Shown: in pieces, positions 8,017-15,981 of the stretch
Numbering within the stretch: position 1 is the first letter of the stretch
Layout of the letters: each line of letters begins with the position of its first letter
Origin: Gemmataceae bacterium
Lineage (GTDB): Bacteria > Planctomycetota > Planctomycetia > Gemmatales > Gemmataceae
Assembly (NCBI GenBank): GCA_003136315.1
Contig: PLDW01000047.1
Coordinates: 1-39,585, forward strand
DNA length: 39,585 bases
Direction of reading: 5' to 3'
Notes under the pieces: generated by a model
Databases searched by the model: none
What the model saw: only the letters and a program-made list of their open reading frames with translations
What the model was told of the DNA's origin: nothing
Program-made: the position numbers and the translations under genes

Positions 8017-9051
8017 CTAGAAGGAACTCGTGGGGACGAGGCCATCCGACATACCAGCGACGACCCGCAGGGTGTAGCTATCGATGGTGATCGAGACGTT
8101 GCGGACGGACCCATCACACATCGCGAAGTTGACCACACCGGTATGCCGGCTGCTAAAGGTGTACCACTGAGCGTTCTGAGCTGTCTGGAGACCCCAGGCG
8201 ACAGGCATCGAGCCAGCCCCGAACCAGGCCAGATTGAAGTCCAGGGTGACTCCGTTTCCGCCGAGTGTTTCGCCGAACCCAAGCGTGTTCGAGGTCCCAT
8301 CGGTGATAGAGGTGAGTTTCGTCTTCGAGTTCGGGTAGTAGACGCCCGGGTAGAGGTAGTTGGGCGAAGCCTCCAACCCCGTATACGGCCCCAGACCGCC
8401 AGCGTTTCCGGCATAGTTGGTCGCGGCCGGGAACAGGTAACCAGGAGTAGGCGGTGGCAGGTAGTCACCACACATGTTCGCTGCGGTTGGGGGCGGGGTG
8501 GTCCCGCTCCACCCGACGCAACCATTGCCTGGGTAGAGTTCGTCGAACATCCCGGAGACGTGGGGCGTGTTGGCATTATCCGAGGGGCACAGGTAGGACT
8601 TGATCACGCTGGAGGCAACCGGGATGATCCCGGTTGCGTTCCCGTTTGGATCATATGGGGGGGTGCTGTACGCCCAGGGAGCGTCGGCCGCAGTCGGGCT
8701 GAAGTACTGCGCCGGGACTTGATTGTAGATCGCGGTCTGCTCCATGTAGGGGAGGATTTGCGCGAGCGCACCACAACCCGGACCATTCCATGTTCCATCC
8801 GATCCAGTGTTACCGTTGGGGCTCTGCAAGCTTCCCGACGGGAGAACCTGATACGTCGATTCATAGTTCATCGCCGCGAGGGCGATCTGGTGCAGGTTGT
8901 TCGTGCAAGAACTGCGGGCCGCAGCCTCACGGACTTTCTGGACAGCAGGAAGGAGCAGTCCGATGAGGATCGCGATAATCGCGATCACCACCAACAGCTC
9001 GATCAGCGTGAACCCACTCCGGGATCGGTCGCTGAACGACGGACGTGTCAT
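8017..9051 (-). CDS. DUF1559 prepilin-like protein, second copy
   Basis: The product has 344 residues from the ATG at 9051, with GGAGG upstream. It has the same architecture as the first copy: MTRPSFSDRSR, the pilin-like segment GFTLIELLVVIAIIAILIGL, LLPAVQKVREAAARSSC and NNLHQIALAAMNYEST. A variable middle part is rich in Gly, Pro and Tyr, and the C-terminal signature is RHTGVVNFAMCDGSV. The first about 60 residues are nearly identical to the first copy while the centre has diverged. This is the usual pattern for the family, where the export and assembly segment is conserved. Probably an envelope-associated pseudopilin-like protein; role unproven. Confidence 0.93.
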   Translation of the reverse strand: MTRPSFSDRSRSGFTLIELLVVIAIIAILIGLLLPAVQKVREAAARSSCTNNLHQIALAAMNYESTYQVLPSGSLQSPNGNTGSDGTWNGPGCGALAQILPYMEQTAIYNQVPAQYFSPTAADAPWAYSTPPYDPNGNATGIIPVASSVIKSYLCPSDNANTPHVSGMFDELYPGNGCVGWSGTTPPPTAANMCGDYLPPPTPGYLFPAATNYAGNAGGLGPYTGLEASPNYLYPGVYYPNSKTKLTSITDGTSNTLGFGETLGGNGVTLDFNLAWFGAGSMPVAWGLQTAQNAQWYTFSSRHTGVVNFAMCDGSVRNVSITIDSYTLRVVAGMSDGLVPTSSF

Positions 9052-9959
9052 GTCATAACCTCCGACGGGATAATGGAAACATGTACAGAACAAACCTATC
9101 GCTGGCAGTCACGACCCGATCAAGGAAACCTGATCAGTTGGGCTGTTCGTGAGAGAAGAGTACCGATATCAGACTCTCCTTGCGGTAGTTGGCTCGAACT
9201 CGTTTGTACGATAACGTATCAAATACGTCAAAAGCACGGGCTCGAAGCAACCGTGAGAACCGGATCAATACGCAATGGAGAGGTCAATGAATTGAGTTTG
9301 GGGAGGGTGCCCTGGAGAGGGTGCATATTGCCCCCCACAACCCATAACTCAACTACAATCATACATAGTGCCCAAGTCGAAGGCAATGTCAAGAGCGTGT
9401 CGTCGTTTATTTGGGAAAGATGAGCCTGGAATCGGGCTGAAATGAACTGACAGGGGGTCTCTGACCCGAAGCTATGAAGCCTCAAGTGAAATCATGAGTT
9501 ATAACATAATCTTTATCACGATTTAAAAAATCGCCGATGGGGTCGCTCAGGTTCATGCGCCGAACTCCTCTACTAGACTTGGATTAGGGCTACAAAGATA
9601 GTGCTGGGTCGGTGGCACATTTCCAGTCTGATGTCTCAAGCCACAGAGAGAGAGTTCGAAAATGGTTACTGACCCACACGACCGACTTCTCTCTGAAAAC
9701 GCGACACTATTCGCCACGACTGGTTCTGGGTTTCTTGCCACAGCCGCGAACCTTCCGAGTAGCCCATCGACAGACCGAAGAAATCTGACCCTCCTTCTGG
9801 CTCTCGCGAGGATCATGAGGTATGCCGGGAGAGATTCATTCCTCAGGATGAGCGGAGAGAACCTAACCCTCCAACCCCCTTCCCTGAGAAGGAAGGGAGA
9901 GCCAGAGGGCAGTTCGACTCCCCTCTGGCTCCCGGTCGAGGGGTTTTGTCTGGTGGTCC
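9052..9959. other. 908-bp intergenic region between the second DUF1559 gene and the DUF1080 gene
   Basis: No convincing gene. The frame at 9662-9982 (+) looks like chance. About 9180-9540 is AT-richer than its surroundings and should contain the DUF1559 promoter. A small stem, CGATTT-aaa-AAATCG, lies at 9519-9533. Two larger tandem hairpins lie at 9877-9931, next to the end of the DUF1080 gene. Confidence 0.55.
9877..9931 (-). terminator. Tandem hairpins after the DUF1080 gene
   Basis: GAGCCAGAGGG (9899-9909) pairs perfectly with CCCTCTGGCTC (9921-9931) across an 11-nt loop. Next to it, CCCTTCC pairs with GGAAGGG within about 9877-9897. They begin 29 bp past the DUF1080 stop (9960, -) and probably terminate that transcript. 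The sequence also looks like a dispersed intergenic repeat. Confidence 0.55.
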
Positions 9960-10598
9960 TTACGGATTTTGGTTTGACTTGAGTTCCTCGATCTGGATGT
10001 CTTTGTAAAAGGCTCTGGCCTTCGCTCCACCGTGGATCTGGAGGCCGATGATCCCGCTCCGCTCGATTTTTTCGTCCGTCTCGGTGAAATCGACTGTGAG
10101 CGTGCCGTTCAGCCAGAGCCGGATACGGGGGCCTTCGCAGCGGATCGTATACTCGTTCCAGTCATCGTACTTGACGATTTCCGTGAGTCTCTTCGGGTCG
10201 GGTTGGGCGAGCACCTTGTTCCGCCGGGATTCGTCGTAGAGTGCTCCCCAGTACGCCTGTCCCACATCGGCCTGATACCCGCTCACCTCGTGATGGTTCG
10301 GAATGCGTTTGGTGCGGAACTGAATGCCCGCGTTGGCCTTCGCCTTGTCCCCAATGAGCTTGAATTTGGCCTTCAGCTCGAAATCTCCGTAGGTCGCCTT
10401 CGTACACAAAAATTCGTTGCGGGGAACGGTCGTGTCGAGCGATCCGCCGACGATTGCCCCGTCCTCGATCGTCCAGGTCTTCGCGGTATCGCCGTCCCAG
10501 CCGTCGAACGTCTTGCCGTCAAAGAGCGGCTTGGGTTCGGCGGCAGTCGCCTGAGCAGTGAGTCGAGTCAGAACCAATGCCAGGAGGATGAGTTTCAT
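9960..10598 (-). CDS. Secreted DUF1080 protein (3-keto-disaccharide hydrolase-like domain)
   Basis: The product has 212 residues from the ATG at 10598; upstream extension to 10772 adds sequence without a signal peptide. Residues 1-20 (MKLILLALVLTRLTAQATAA) are a cleavable signal. The mature protein opens with the DUF1080 hallmark PLFDGKTFDGWDGD and WTIEDGAIVGG. It continues with YGDFELKAKFKL, NAGIQFRT, the WNEYTIRCEGPRIRLWLNG core and a closing GIIGLQIHGG. This is a concanavalin-like beta-sandwich. Planctomycetes have many copies, and some members act on 3-keto-glycosides. Substrate cannot be deduced. It is transcribed away from the kinase-tubulin gene. Confidence 0.92.
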   Translation of the reverse strand: MKLILLALVLTRLTAQATAAEPKPLFDGKTFDGWDGDTAKTWTIEDGAIVGGSLDTTVPRNEFLCTKATYGDFELKAKFKLIGDKAKANAGIQFRTKRIPNHHEVSGYQADVGQAYWGALYDESRRNKVLAQPDPKRLTEIVKYDDWNEYTIRCEGPRIRLWLNGTLTVDFTETDEKIERSGIIGLQIHGGAKARAFYKDIQIEELKSNQNP

Positions 10599-10983
10599 GT
10601 CTTTTCCGTGTGTTCGGGTGAATCCCCGAGACCAGTTGGTCTCGGGCGGCGACAGAAGGCGGGCATGAGGAATTTGGGATACGAGCCACGCGCCGTGGAC
10701 CTGTCGGGTTCCGGAGGGGCCGTCGGGCGTTTGTGTCATTGTAATCGTGGGGCAGTACACGATTCGGCTCACACCGCAACTTGTCCGGAGATTGGACTTC
10801 GCCCCGGAAGTGAATTACGGTTCATCCGGCATCTTCTCGGATTACGCCCGCGGGTCGCCCCCGCGAGCGACGGGCGAAGCCGTTCCCAACCCGGCGTCTG
10901 CGAGCCGACTCGCCCGGCCACGCAGTTGCCCGACGTTGGTTCTGATCGCCGCCCTCGGCCCCGACCATTAGGGTGACCCGCTC
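10599..10983. promoter_or_regulatory. 385-bp divergent intergenic region
   Basis: This separates the DUF1080 gene (-) from the kinase-tubulin gene (+), so it should contain both promoters. GGAAAAG precedes the DUF1080 ATG and GGTGA precedes the kinase ATG at ribosome-binding distance. I could not pick out a convincing -35/-10 pair. No gene seen. Confidence 0.4.
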
Positions 10984-13900
10984 ATGAACTGGCAGCGCGA
11001 GCCCGACTCGGAACCGATCCCTGGATACCGCCTGGTCGAACCGATCGGGACCGGCGGGTTCGGAGAGGTCTGGAAGTGCATCGCCCCCGGTGGAATCCAC
11101 AAGGCGATCAAATTCGTCTTCGGTAACCTCAACTCCTTGGACGGCGATGATGCCCGCGCTCTCCAAGAAATGAAGGCTTTGGAGCGAGTCAAGGAAGTTC
11201 GCCACCCATTCGTCCTGTCGATTGAGCAAATTCGCGAAGTGGCTGGCGAGCTGTGCATCGTGATGGAACTTGCCGACAAGAACCTCCACGACTGTCTGGT
11301 CGAATACCAACAGGGCGGCCGCCCGGGCATTCCCCGGGACATCCTGATCGGATTCCTGGAAGACGCTGCGGTCGGGCTCGACCACCTGATCGAAAAACAC
11401 AATCTCCAGCACCTGGACGTCAAACCCCGAAACCTGTTCACCGTCGCCGACCGGGTGAAAGTCGCCGACTTCGGCCTGGTCAAACAACTGGAGCGTTCGA
11501 GTAGTTCCGGACTGATGGGCGGGGTCACCCCGATCTACGCCGCGCCGGAGACGTTCTCGAACAAAATTAGCAAACACTCCGACCAGTACAGCCTGGCGAT
11601 TGTGTACGTGGAACTCCTCACCGGAAAACGGCCCTTTGGGGGCAAGAACATCCGGCAACTCGCTCTCCAGCACATGACCGAGCCGCCGGACCTCTCCATG
11701 CTCCCGGCAGGAGACCGCGCGGCAGTCGGGAAAGCCCTATCGAAGAACCCCAATGAGCGGTTCCCAACCTGTTCGGGATTTATCCGAGCCCTCCAGGGCA
11801 GTCCTCGGACGGGGGACAGTAGCGGCAGCGGATCCGGAGCGGACCCCACCGCGTGGGTGCGGACCACCCGGTCGGCCCACGACGTCGATCTGACTCCACC
11901 CGCCCACTCCAGCCGGGGTGGGGTCGCTACGCTTCCTCCGCCAGCCTCCTCGGCGCGAAAATCGCATCCGGCCGAGGTTTCCGCCACGGAGATCGACGAA
12001 GACCACCTTCTTGCAGTCACCCCGGTTCAGAAGGAGGTCGGAGTCCTCCGGCCGACCGTTCTGATCGGGATCGGAAGTTTCGGTCGCCGGGCCTTGCAAG
12101 AGGTCCGGTGTCGGCTCATCGATCGGCTTGGGGACGTCGCTCAGGTTCCGACTTTTCGGTTTTTGTATGTGGACTGCGATCCAGACGCGGTCGGCAAGGC
12201 GGTCGCAGCCCCGACGGACGCGGCACTCTCCCCGGATGAGGTGTTCCCGGTCCCACTCCAGCCGGTGAACGGATACCGTCGGCGGCAACTCGAACAGATT
12301 CTCGACTGGCTCCCCCGAGAGAAACTGTACTCGATCCCCCGGAACCTTCAGGCTGGTGGATCGCGCGCCCTCGGTCGGTTGGCATTCTGCGATAACTACC
12401 TGCGGTTTGTGACCCGCCTGCGACGGGAACTCCAGATCGCCACCCACCCGGAATCGGTGACCCAGTCGGCCGACCAGACCGGACTGACTCCCCGGGACAA
12501 TGTCCCCCAGGTGTTCGTGTTCGCCAGCGGCACCGGAGGAGCGGGGGGGATGCTGATCGATCTCGGCTACGCAGTTCGCCGTGTGCTCTCGCGGATGAAT
12601 GCTCCGGATGCTCCGGCCGCGGCGTTTGTGTACGCTGCGGCCCCGACCGACCCGGCTGCCACCGACCACGAACTGGCAAACCTGTACGCCACCCTGACCG
12701 AGCTGAACCACTATGCCGACCCGGACGTCTCGTTCGTGGCCCACTACGGTGGGCCGGAAGGCCCAAAGGTGGAGGGTCGGGGGCTGCCGTTTACCGCAAC
12801 CTACCTGCTCCCCATGGCGGAGCGGTCGTCCCAGGCGTTTCGGGACGTCGTCTCCCACCTGGCCGGATACATCTCCCACGACCTGACGACCCCGCTCGGC
12901 CCGGCTCTGGAACGGGTTCGGACAGCACCAGCCGAATTCGGCCGCAGCCCGTTCCGTGGGTTCGGCACATACGGGGTCTGGTTCCCGCGGGGATTGCTCC
13001 TGCGAACCGCAGCGCAGAAAATCTGCACCCGGCTGGTGAAAGATTGGCAGGTCGACGCCCATCCCGAGTGTACCACCCGGATCGATCTGGTGGTGACCCA
13101 GGTCATGGGCGATCCGCGCCTGAAGCCCGAGGCCGTCCTCAAGCAGATCGAGCAGGAAACCCCCCGTGGGCCGGAAGGGATCCCGGCCGACCAGATCGAG
13201 CGCTGGCTCCACGGCCTGGAAGGGCAGATCGAGGTGAACGGCCGACGAACCGAAGCTGGGCCCTGGTCCCGCAGTGCCTGGGACCAGGCGCGGGAGTTCA
13301 TCGGCACCCGGCCGGCCAGCGATCTCGACAGTACCGTCCGCCGGGGGCGCCTGAGCAAGGCCCTGGATGAGGGTGTCCGACGGGTGGCCGAGGCGTGGGG
13401 GAACGAGTTCAGCGAACTCACCCGCCCACTCGAAGACGACCCGGGACATCGGATTGCCGCCGTCGAGGCCGCGCTGCAACGAATCGCTGCGCTCTCCGAG
13501 GATGCTGCCGTCACGGTCGACAAAAAGCTCCATCAGTATGGGGTGAAAGTCCGCCAGGCACGAGCCGACGTGCAGGCTGCGCTGGATGCCTGTCAGGCCG
13601 GGAGCGGTTCGTTCAGCTTCTTCGGTGGGCGAAGCGGGCGGAGCATGCGGCATTTCCTCGACCAACTCCGGGCATTCTCGCGACACCGGCTCCAGGAAGA
13701 CTTGCTCGACGCCACTGCCCGGTTCTACCGAGCCCTCCGTGGAAAGGTCGAGGACAGGCTCCGCAACCTGTCGTTCTGCCGCTCCCGACTCGCTCACCTG
13801 ATCCAGGTGTTGGAGTCCCCGTTGATGAACCTGCCGGCCCACGCCGACTCGGAGGTCGCTCTGTCCGAGGAGGCCCTCCAACAGACCCTGCACCCCACCA

Positions 13901-14523
13901 ACACCCTCCAGGTGGTGCTCCCGAGCGGGGAGAACCACATCGACCGCTCCGCGGCCCGGGTGCTCAAGACTGTCAAACCCCAGGACGTCGTCCGGCTCGA
14001 ACACGCGTTGCAGAAACTGGTCCTGGAACCTCGCGGTGGACTAACGGGTGTCTGTGGGATCAACGCGGACCTGCTCCGCACCCTGCTCGCCCCCATGATC
14101 GAACAGACCACTGCGTTCCTGGGGGATCTGCTGCCGATCACCGACGTGACCGAGGTCGAGATGTCGACCTCCCGGGCGATTGGCGTGGACGTGGTCGCAC
14201 GGGTCCGGGACTATAACCATCGTGCTCGCCCGCCCTGGGAATCGACAGCCGAGGAGCGAACGTTCGTGATCGTCCCGGATAGTGAGCCTGGGAAAGAGTT
14301 CGCTGCCGTTGTCCGCCGGGCTCTCCCCACGGCCCTGATCATTCGGGTCCAGGGAGCGGCAACCGATCTGATGTTCTGCCGGGAGCAAGCGCGGCTCCGC
14401 CCGGCCGAGGTCTTCGCCCTGATGTCTGCCTGCCAGCCCGCCTACTATCAAGCCCTCGCCAGCCCCCAAACCAGCCCCCACGCCCGGTTCGATGTGGGGG
14501 AGTGGATGCCGCTGAATGAGTAG
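10984..14523 (+). CDS. Ser/Thr protein kinase fused to a tubulin-like GTPase domain
   Basis: The product has 1179 residues. Residues 14-271 are a Hanks-type kinase: glycine loop IGTGGFGEV (21-29), AIK with Lys43, catalytic loop HLDVKPRN (143-150, Asp145, Lys147, Asn150), DFG at 162-164, and YAAPE (185-189) in place of APE. The HRD Arg is replaced by Leu144. Residues 272-350 are a Ser/Pro/Ala-rich linker. From about 356 a second domain starts with TVLIGIGSFGRRAL and contains FASGTGGAGGM (513-523), which matches the glycine-rich phosphate loop of tubulin/FtsZ-like GTPases. I assign it to the bacterial tubulin-like family (Pfam Tubulin_2-like). A long helical C-terminal region follows. No membrane segment is evident, so it is probably cytoplasmic. 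The kinase may phosphorylate its own cytoskeletal module; this is inference. Confidence 0.88.
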   Translation: MNWQREPDSEPIPGYRLVEPIGTGGFGEVWKCIAPGGIHKAIKFVFGNLNSLDGDDARALQEMKALERVKEVRHPFVLSIEQIREVAGELCIVMELADKNLHDCLVEYQQGGRPGIPRDILIGFLEDAAVGLDHLIEKHNLQHLDVKPRNLFTVADRVKVADFGLVKQLERSSSSGLMGGVTPIYAAPETFSNKISKHSDQYSLAIVYVELLTGKRPFGGKNIRQLALQHMTEPPDLSMLPAGDRAAVGKALSKNPNERFPTCSGFIRALQGSPRTGDSSGSGSGADPTAWVRTTRSAHDVDLTPPAHSSRGGVATLPPPASSARKSHPAEVSATEIDEDHLLAVTPVQKEVGVLRPTVLIGIGSFGRRALQEVRCRLIDRLGDVAQVPTFRFLYVDCDPDAVGKAVAAPTDAALSPDEVFPVPLQPVNGYRRRQLEQILDWLPREKLYSIPRNLQAGGSRALGRLAFCDNYLRFVTRLRRELQIATHPESVTQSADQTGLTPRDNVPQVFVFASGTGGAGGMLIDLGYAVRRVLSRMNAPDAPAAAFVYAAAPTDPAATDHELANLYATLTELNHYADPDVSFVAHYGGPEGPKVEGRGLPFTATYLLPMAERSSQAFRDVVSHLAGYISHDLTTPLGPALERVRTAPAEFGRSPFRGFGTYGVWFPRGLLLRTAAQKICTRLVKDWQVDAHPECTTRIDLVVTQVMGDPRLKPEAVLKQIEQETPRGPEGIPADQIERWLHGLEGQIEVNGRRTEAGPWSRSAWDQAREFIGTRPASDLDSTVRRGRLSKALDEGVRRVAEAWGNEFSELTRPLEDDPGHRIAAVEAALQRIAALSEDAAVTVDKKLHQYGVKVRQARADVQAALDACQAGSGSFSFFGGRSGRSMRHFLDQLRAFSRHRLQEDLLDATARFYRALRGKVEDRLRNLSFCRSRLAHLIQVLESPLMNLPAHADSEVALSEEALQQTLHPTNTLQVVLPSGENHIDRSAARVLKTVKPQDVVRLEHALQKLVLEPRGGLTGVCGINADLLRTLLAPMIEQTTAFLGDLLPITDVTEVEMSTSRAIGVDVVARVRDYNHRARPPWESTAEERTFVIVPDSEPGKEFAAVVRRALPTALIIRVQGAATDLMFCREQARLRPAEVFALMSACQPAYYQALASPQTSPHARFDVGEWMPLNE

Positions 14524-14677
14524 TCGCAAGTCATAAAGTCGTATGGCGAGCGGTGGGCGGAATCGTACCCGCCATCCAGGATCACATTTGATCCGAGTTT
14601 GTCCCCGCAGGAGCCGGCAGATAATAACCCAGGGTGGAGCCGGGCTTCCCGGCGCAACCCTGGGGCTACAGTTCGTC

Positions 14678-15646
14678 ATGCCGGGATACGTCTTTTCGAT
14701 TGCGATGTGTACCTTCAACGGGGCTCGGTTCCTCCCCGAGCAGCTCCAGAGCATCGCAAAGCAGACCCGTCGGCCGGACGAGTTGGTCGTCTGCGACGAC
14801 GGATCGACCGACGACACGGTCGAACTCGTGCGGGCGTTTGCTCGTCACGCCCCGTTTCCCGCTCACCTGACGCAAAACCCCAAGAATCTCGGCACGATGG
14901 CGAACTTCGAGAACGCTATCCGTCTCTGCCGGGGCGACCTGATTGCCCTCGCCGACCAGGACGACGTCTGGCGGCCGGACAAACTTGGCCGGTTGGAACA
15001 GGAATTTGCGTCTGCGCCCGAGGTGGGCCTGGTCTTCAGTGACGCTGCGATCGTCGACCGTGATCGGCAACCGCTCGGTTATAACCTCTGGCAGGCAATT
15101 GGCTTCACACCGAGCGAACGAAGGGCGTTCCGGGAAGGGCGAGCGTTCGCCAGCATGCTCCGGCGGTGCCGCGTTACCGGAGCCACGATGGGATTCCGGG
15201 CAACATTCCGCGACTTCCTCGTCCCGATTCCCCGGGGCTGGCTTCACGATGCCTGGATCGCCCTTCTGATCAGCGCGGTCGCCCCGGTCGCTCCGGTCGA
15301 GGAGTTGTTGATCGAGTACCGCCAGCATCCTCACCAACAAATCGGCGGGCAGGATCGGGGTCTGGCCACGCAATACCGGACCGCCCGGGAAATGGGCCAG
15401 GACACGTTTCTGGCGATAGCATCACGATTCGTAGAGGCTCTTGATCGATTGCGAGGTCGGCCCGAGGTTCCTCTCGGGTATCTTCGCGCGCTGGAGGAAA
15501 AGGTCGCGCACTGCCAGGCCAGGGCCAGGATGCGCGACCCCGGTACGAGACGGTTGCCCCTTGTCGTGGGCGAAATCCGCAAGGGGAATTATTCCAAGTA
15601 TTCGCGAGGCTGGAAGGCCGTTGCCCAGGATCTCTTTCTGCCTTGA
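14678..15646 (+). CDS. Family 2 glycosyltransferase
   Basis: The product has 322 residues from the ATG at 14678. The frame is open back to 14543, but only this start begins right before the GT-A fold strand (YVFSIAMCTFNGARFL). The nucleotide-sugar motif CDDGSTDDT is at 39-47 and the metal-binding motif ADQDDVW at 92-98. The general pattern (EQLQSIAKQTRRPDELVVCD, then LTQNPKNLGTMANFENAI) resembles rhamnosyl- and other cell-surface polysaccharide transferases. No membrane anchor is visible. It starts 154 bp after the kinase-tubulin gene and may be cotranscribed. Donor and acceptor cannot be deduced. Confidence 0.9.
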   Translation: MPGYVFSIAMCTFNGARFLPEQLQSIAKQTRRPDELVVCDDGSTDDTVELVRAFARHAPFPAHLTQNPKNLGTMANFENAIRLCRGDLIALADQDDVWRPDKLGRLEQEFASAPEVGLVFSDAAIVDRDRQPLGYNLWQAIGFTPSERRAFREGRAFASMLRRCRVTGATMGFRATFRDFLVPIPRGWLHDAWIALLISAVAPVAPVEELLIEYRQHPHQQIGGQDRGLATQYRTAREMGQDTFLAIASRFVEALDRLRGRPEVPLGYLRALEEKVAHCQARARMRDPGTRRLPLVVGEIRKGNYSKYSRGWKAVAQDLFLP

Positions 15647-15981
15647 TGTCGGTACGAGGCATCTTGACCGGGGTTTCCGCCGTCCTTTGGTAGGGCTTTG
15701 CAGCCGGATCACTGGATACCGTTGGGTGCGGCCGGGTCGACCAACCACTGTCGCGCTGACCCAGTTGAGACAACGACCCCCAGGAAAGCAAAATCGCCGC
15801 AAGTGATCCGGTATACAATCATTCTTGCCCTGTACGTCCAATCTGGAGAATAAACGATTATCTGTATGTCTGACGGCCCGGGGTGGCCTGGTCTGCGTTG
15901 CCGACCGGTTCGATCAGAAAAAATCTCCAGATTGTGTAGTTAAGCGTCTCCGACGGGCCTGTTGGGTATTGGGAGAGCCCG
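15647..15981. other. 335-bp intergenic region upstream of the sigma-factor fusion
   Basis: No gene seen. It should contain the promoter of the fusion gene. It does not contain the GTTGAACCGA block found upstream of three following genes. GGGAG at about 15971-15975 may be the ribosome binding site. Confidence 0.5.

Noticed and set aside
9662..9982. Open frame of 106 codons (+) ending inside the DUF1080 gene
   Set aside because: It runs through the tandem hairpins at 9877-9931 and overlaps a secure gene on the other strand; no family resemblance.
11737..14004. 755-codon open frame on the minus strand
   Set aside because: It is the antisense shadow of the kinase-tubulin gene, caused by high G/C at third positions.
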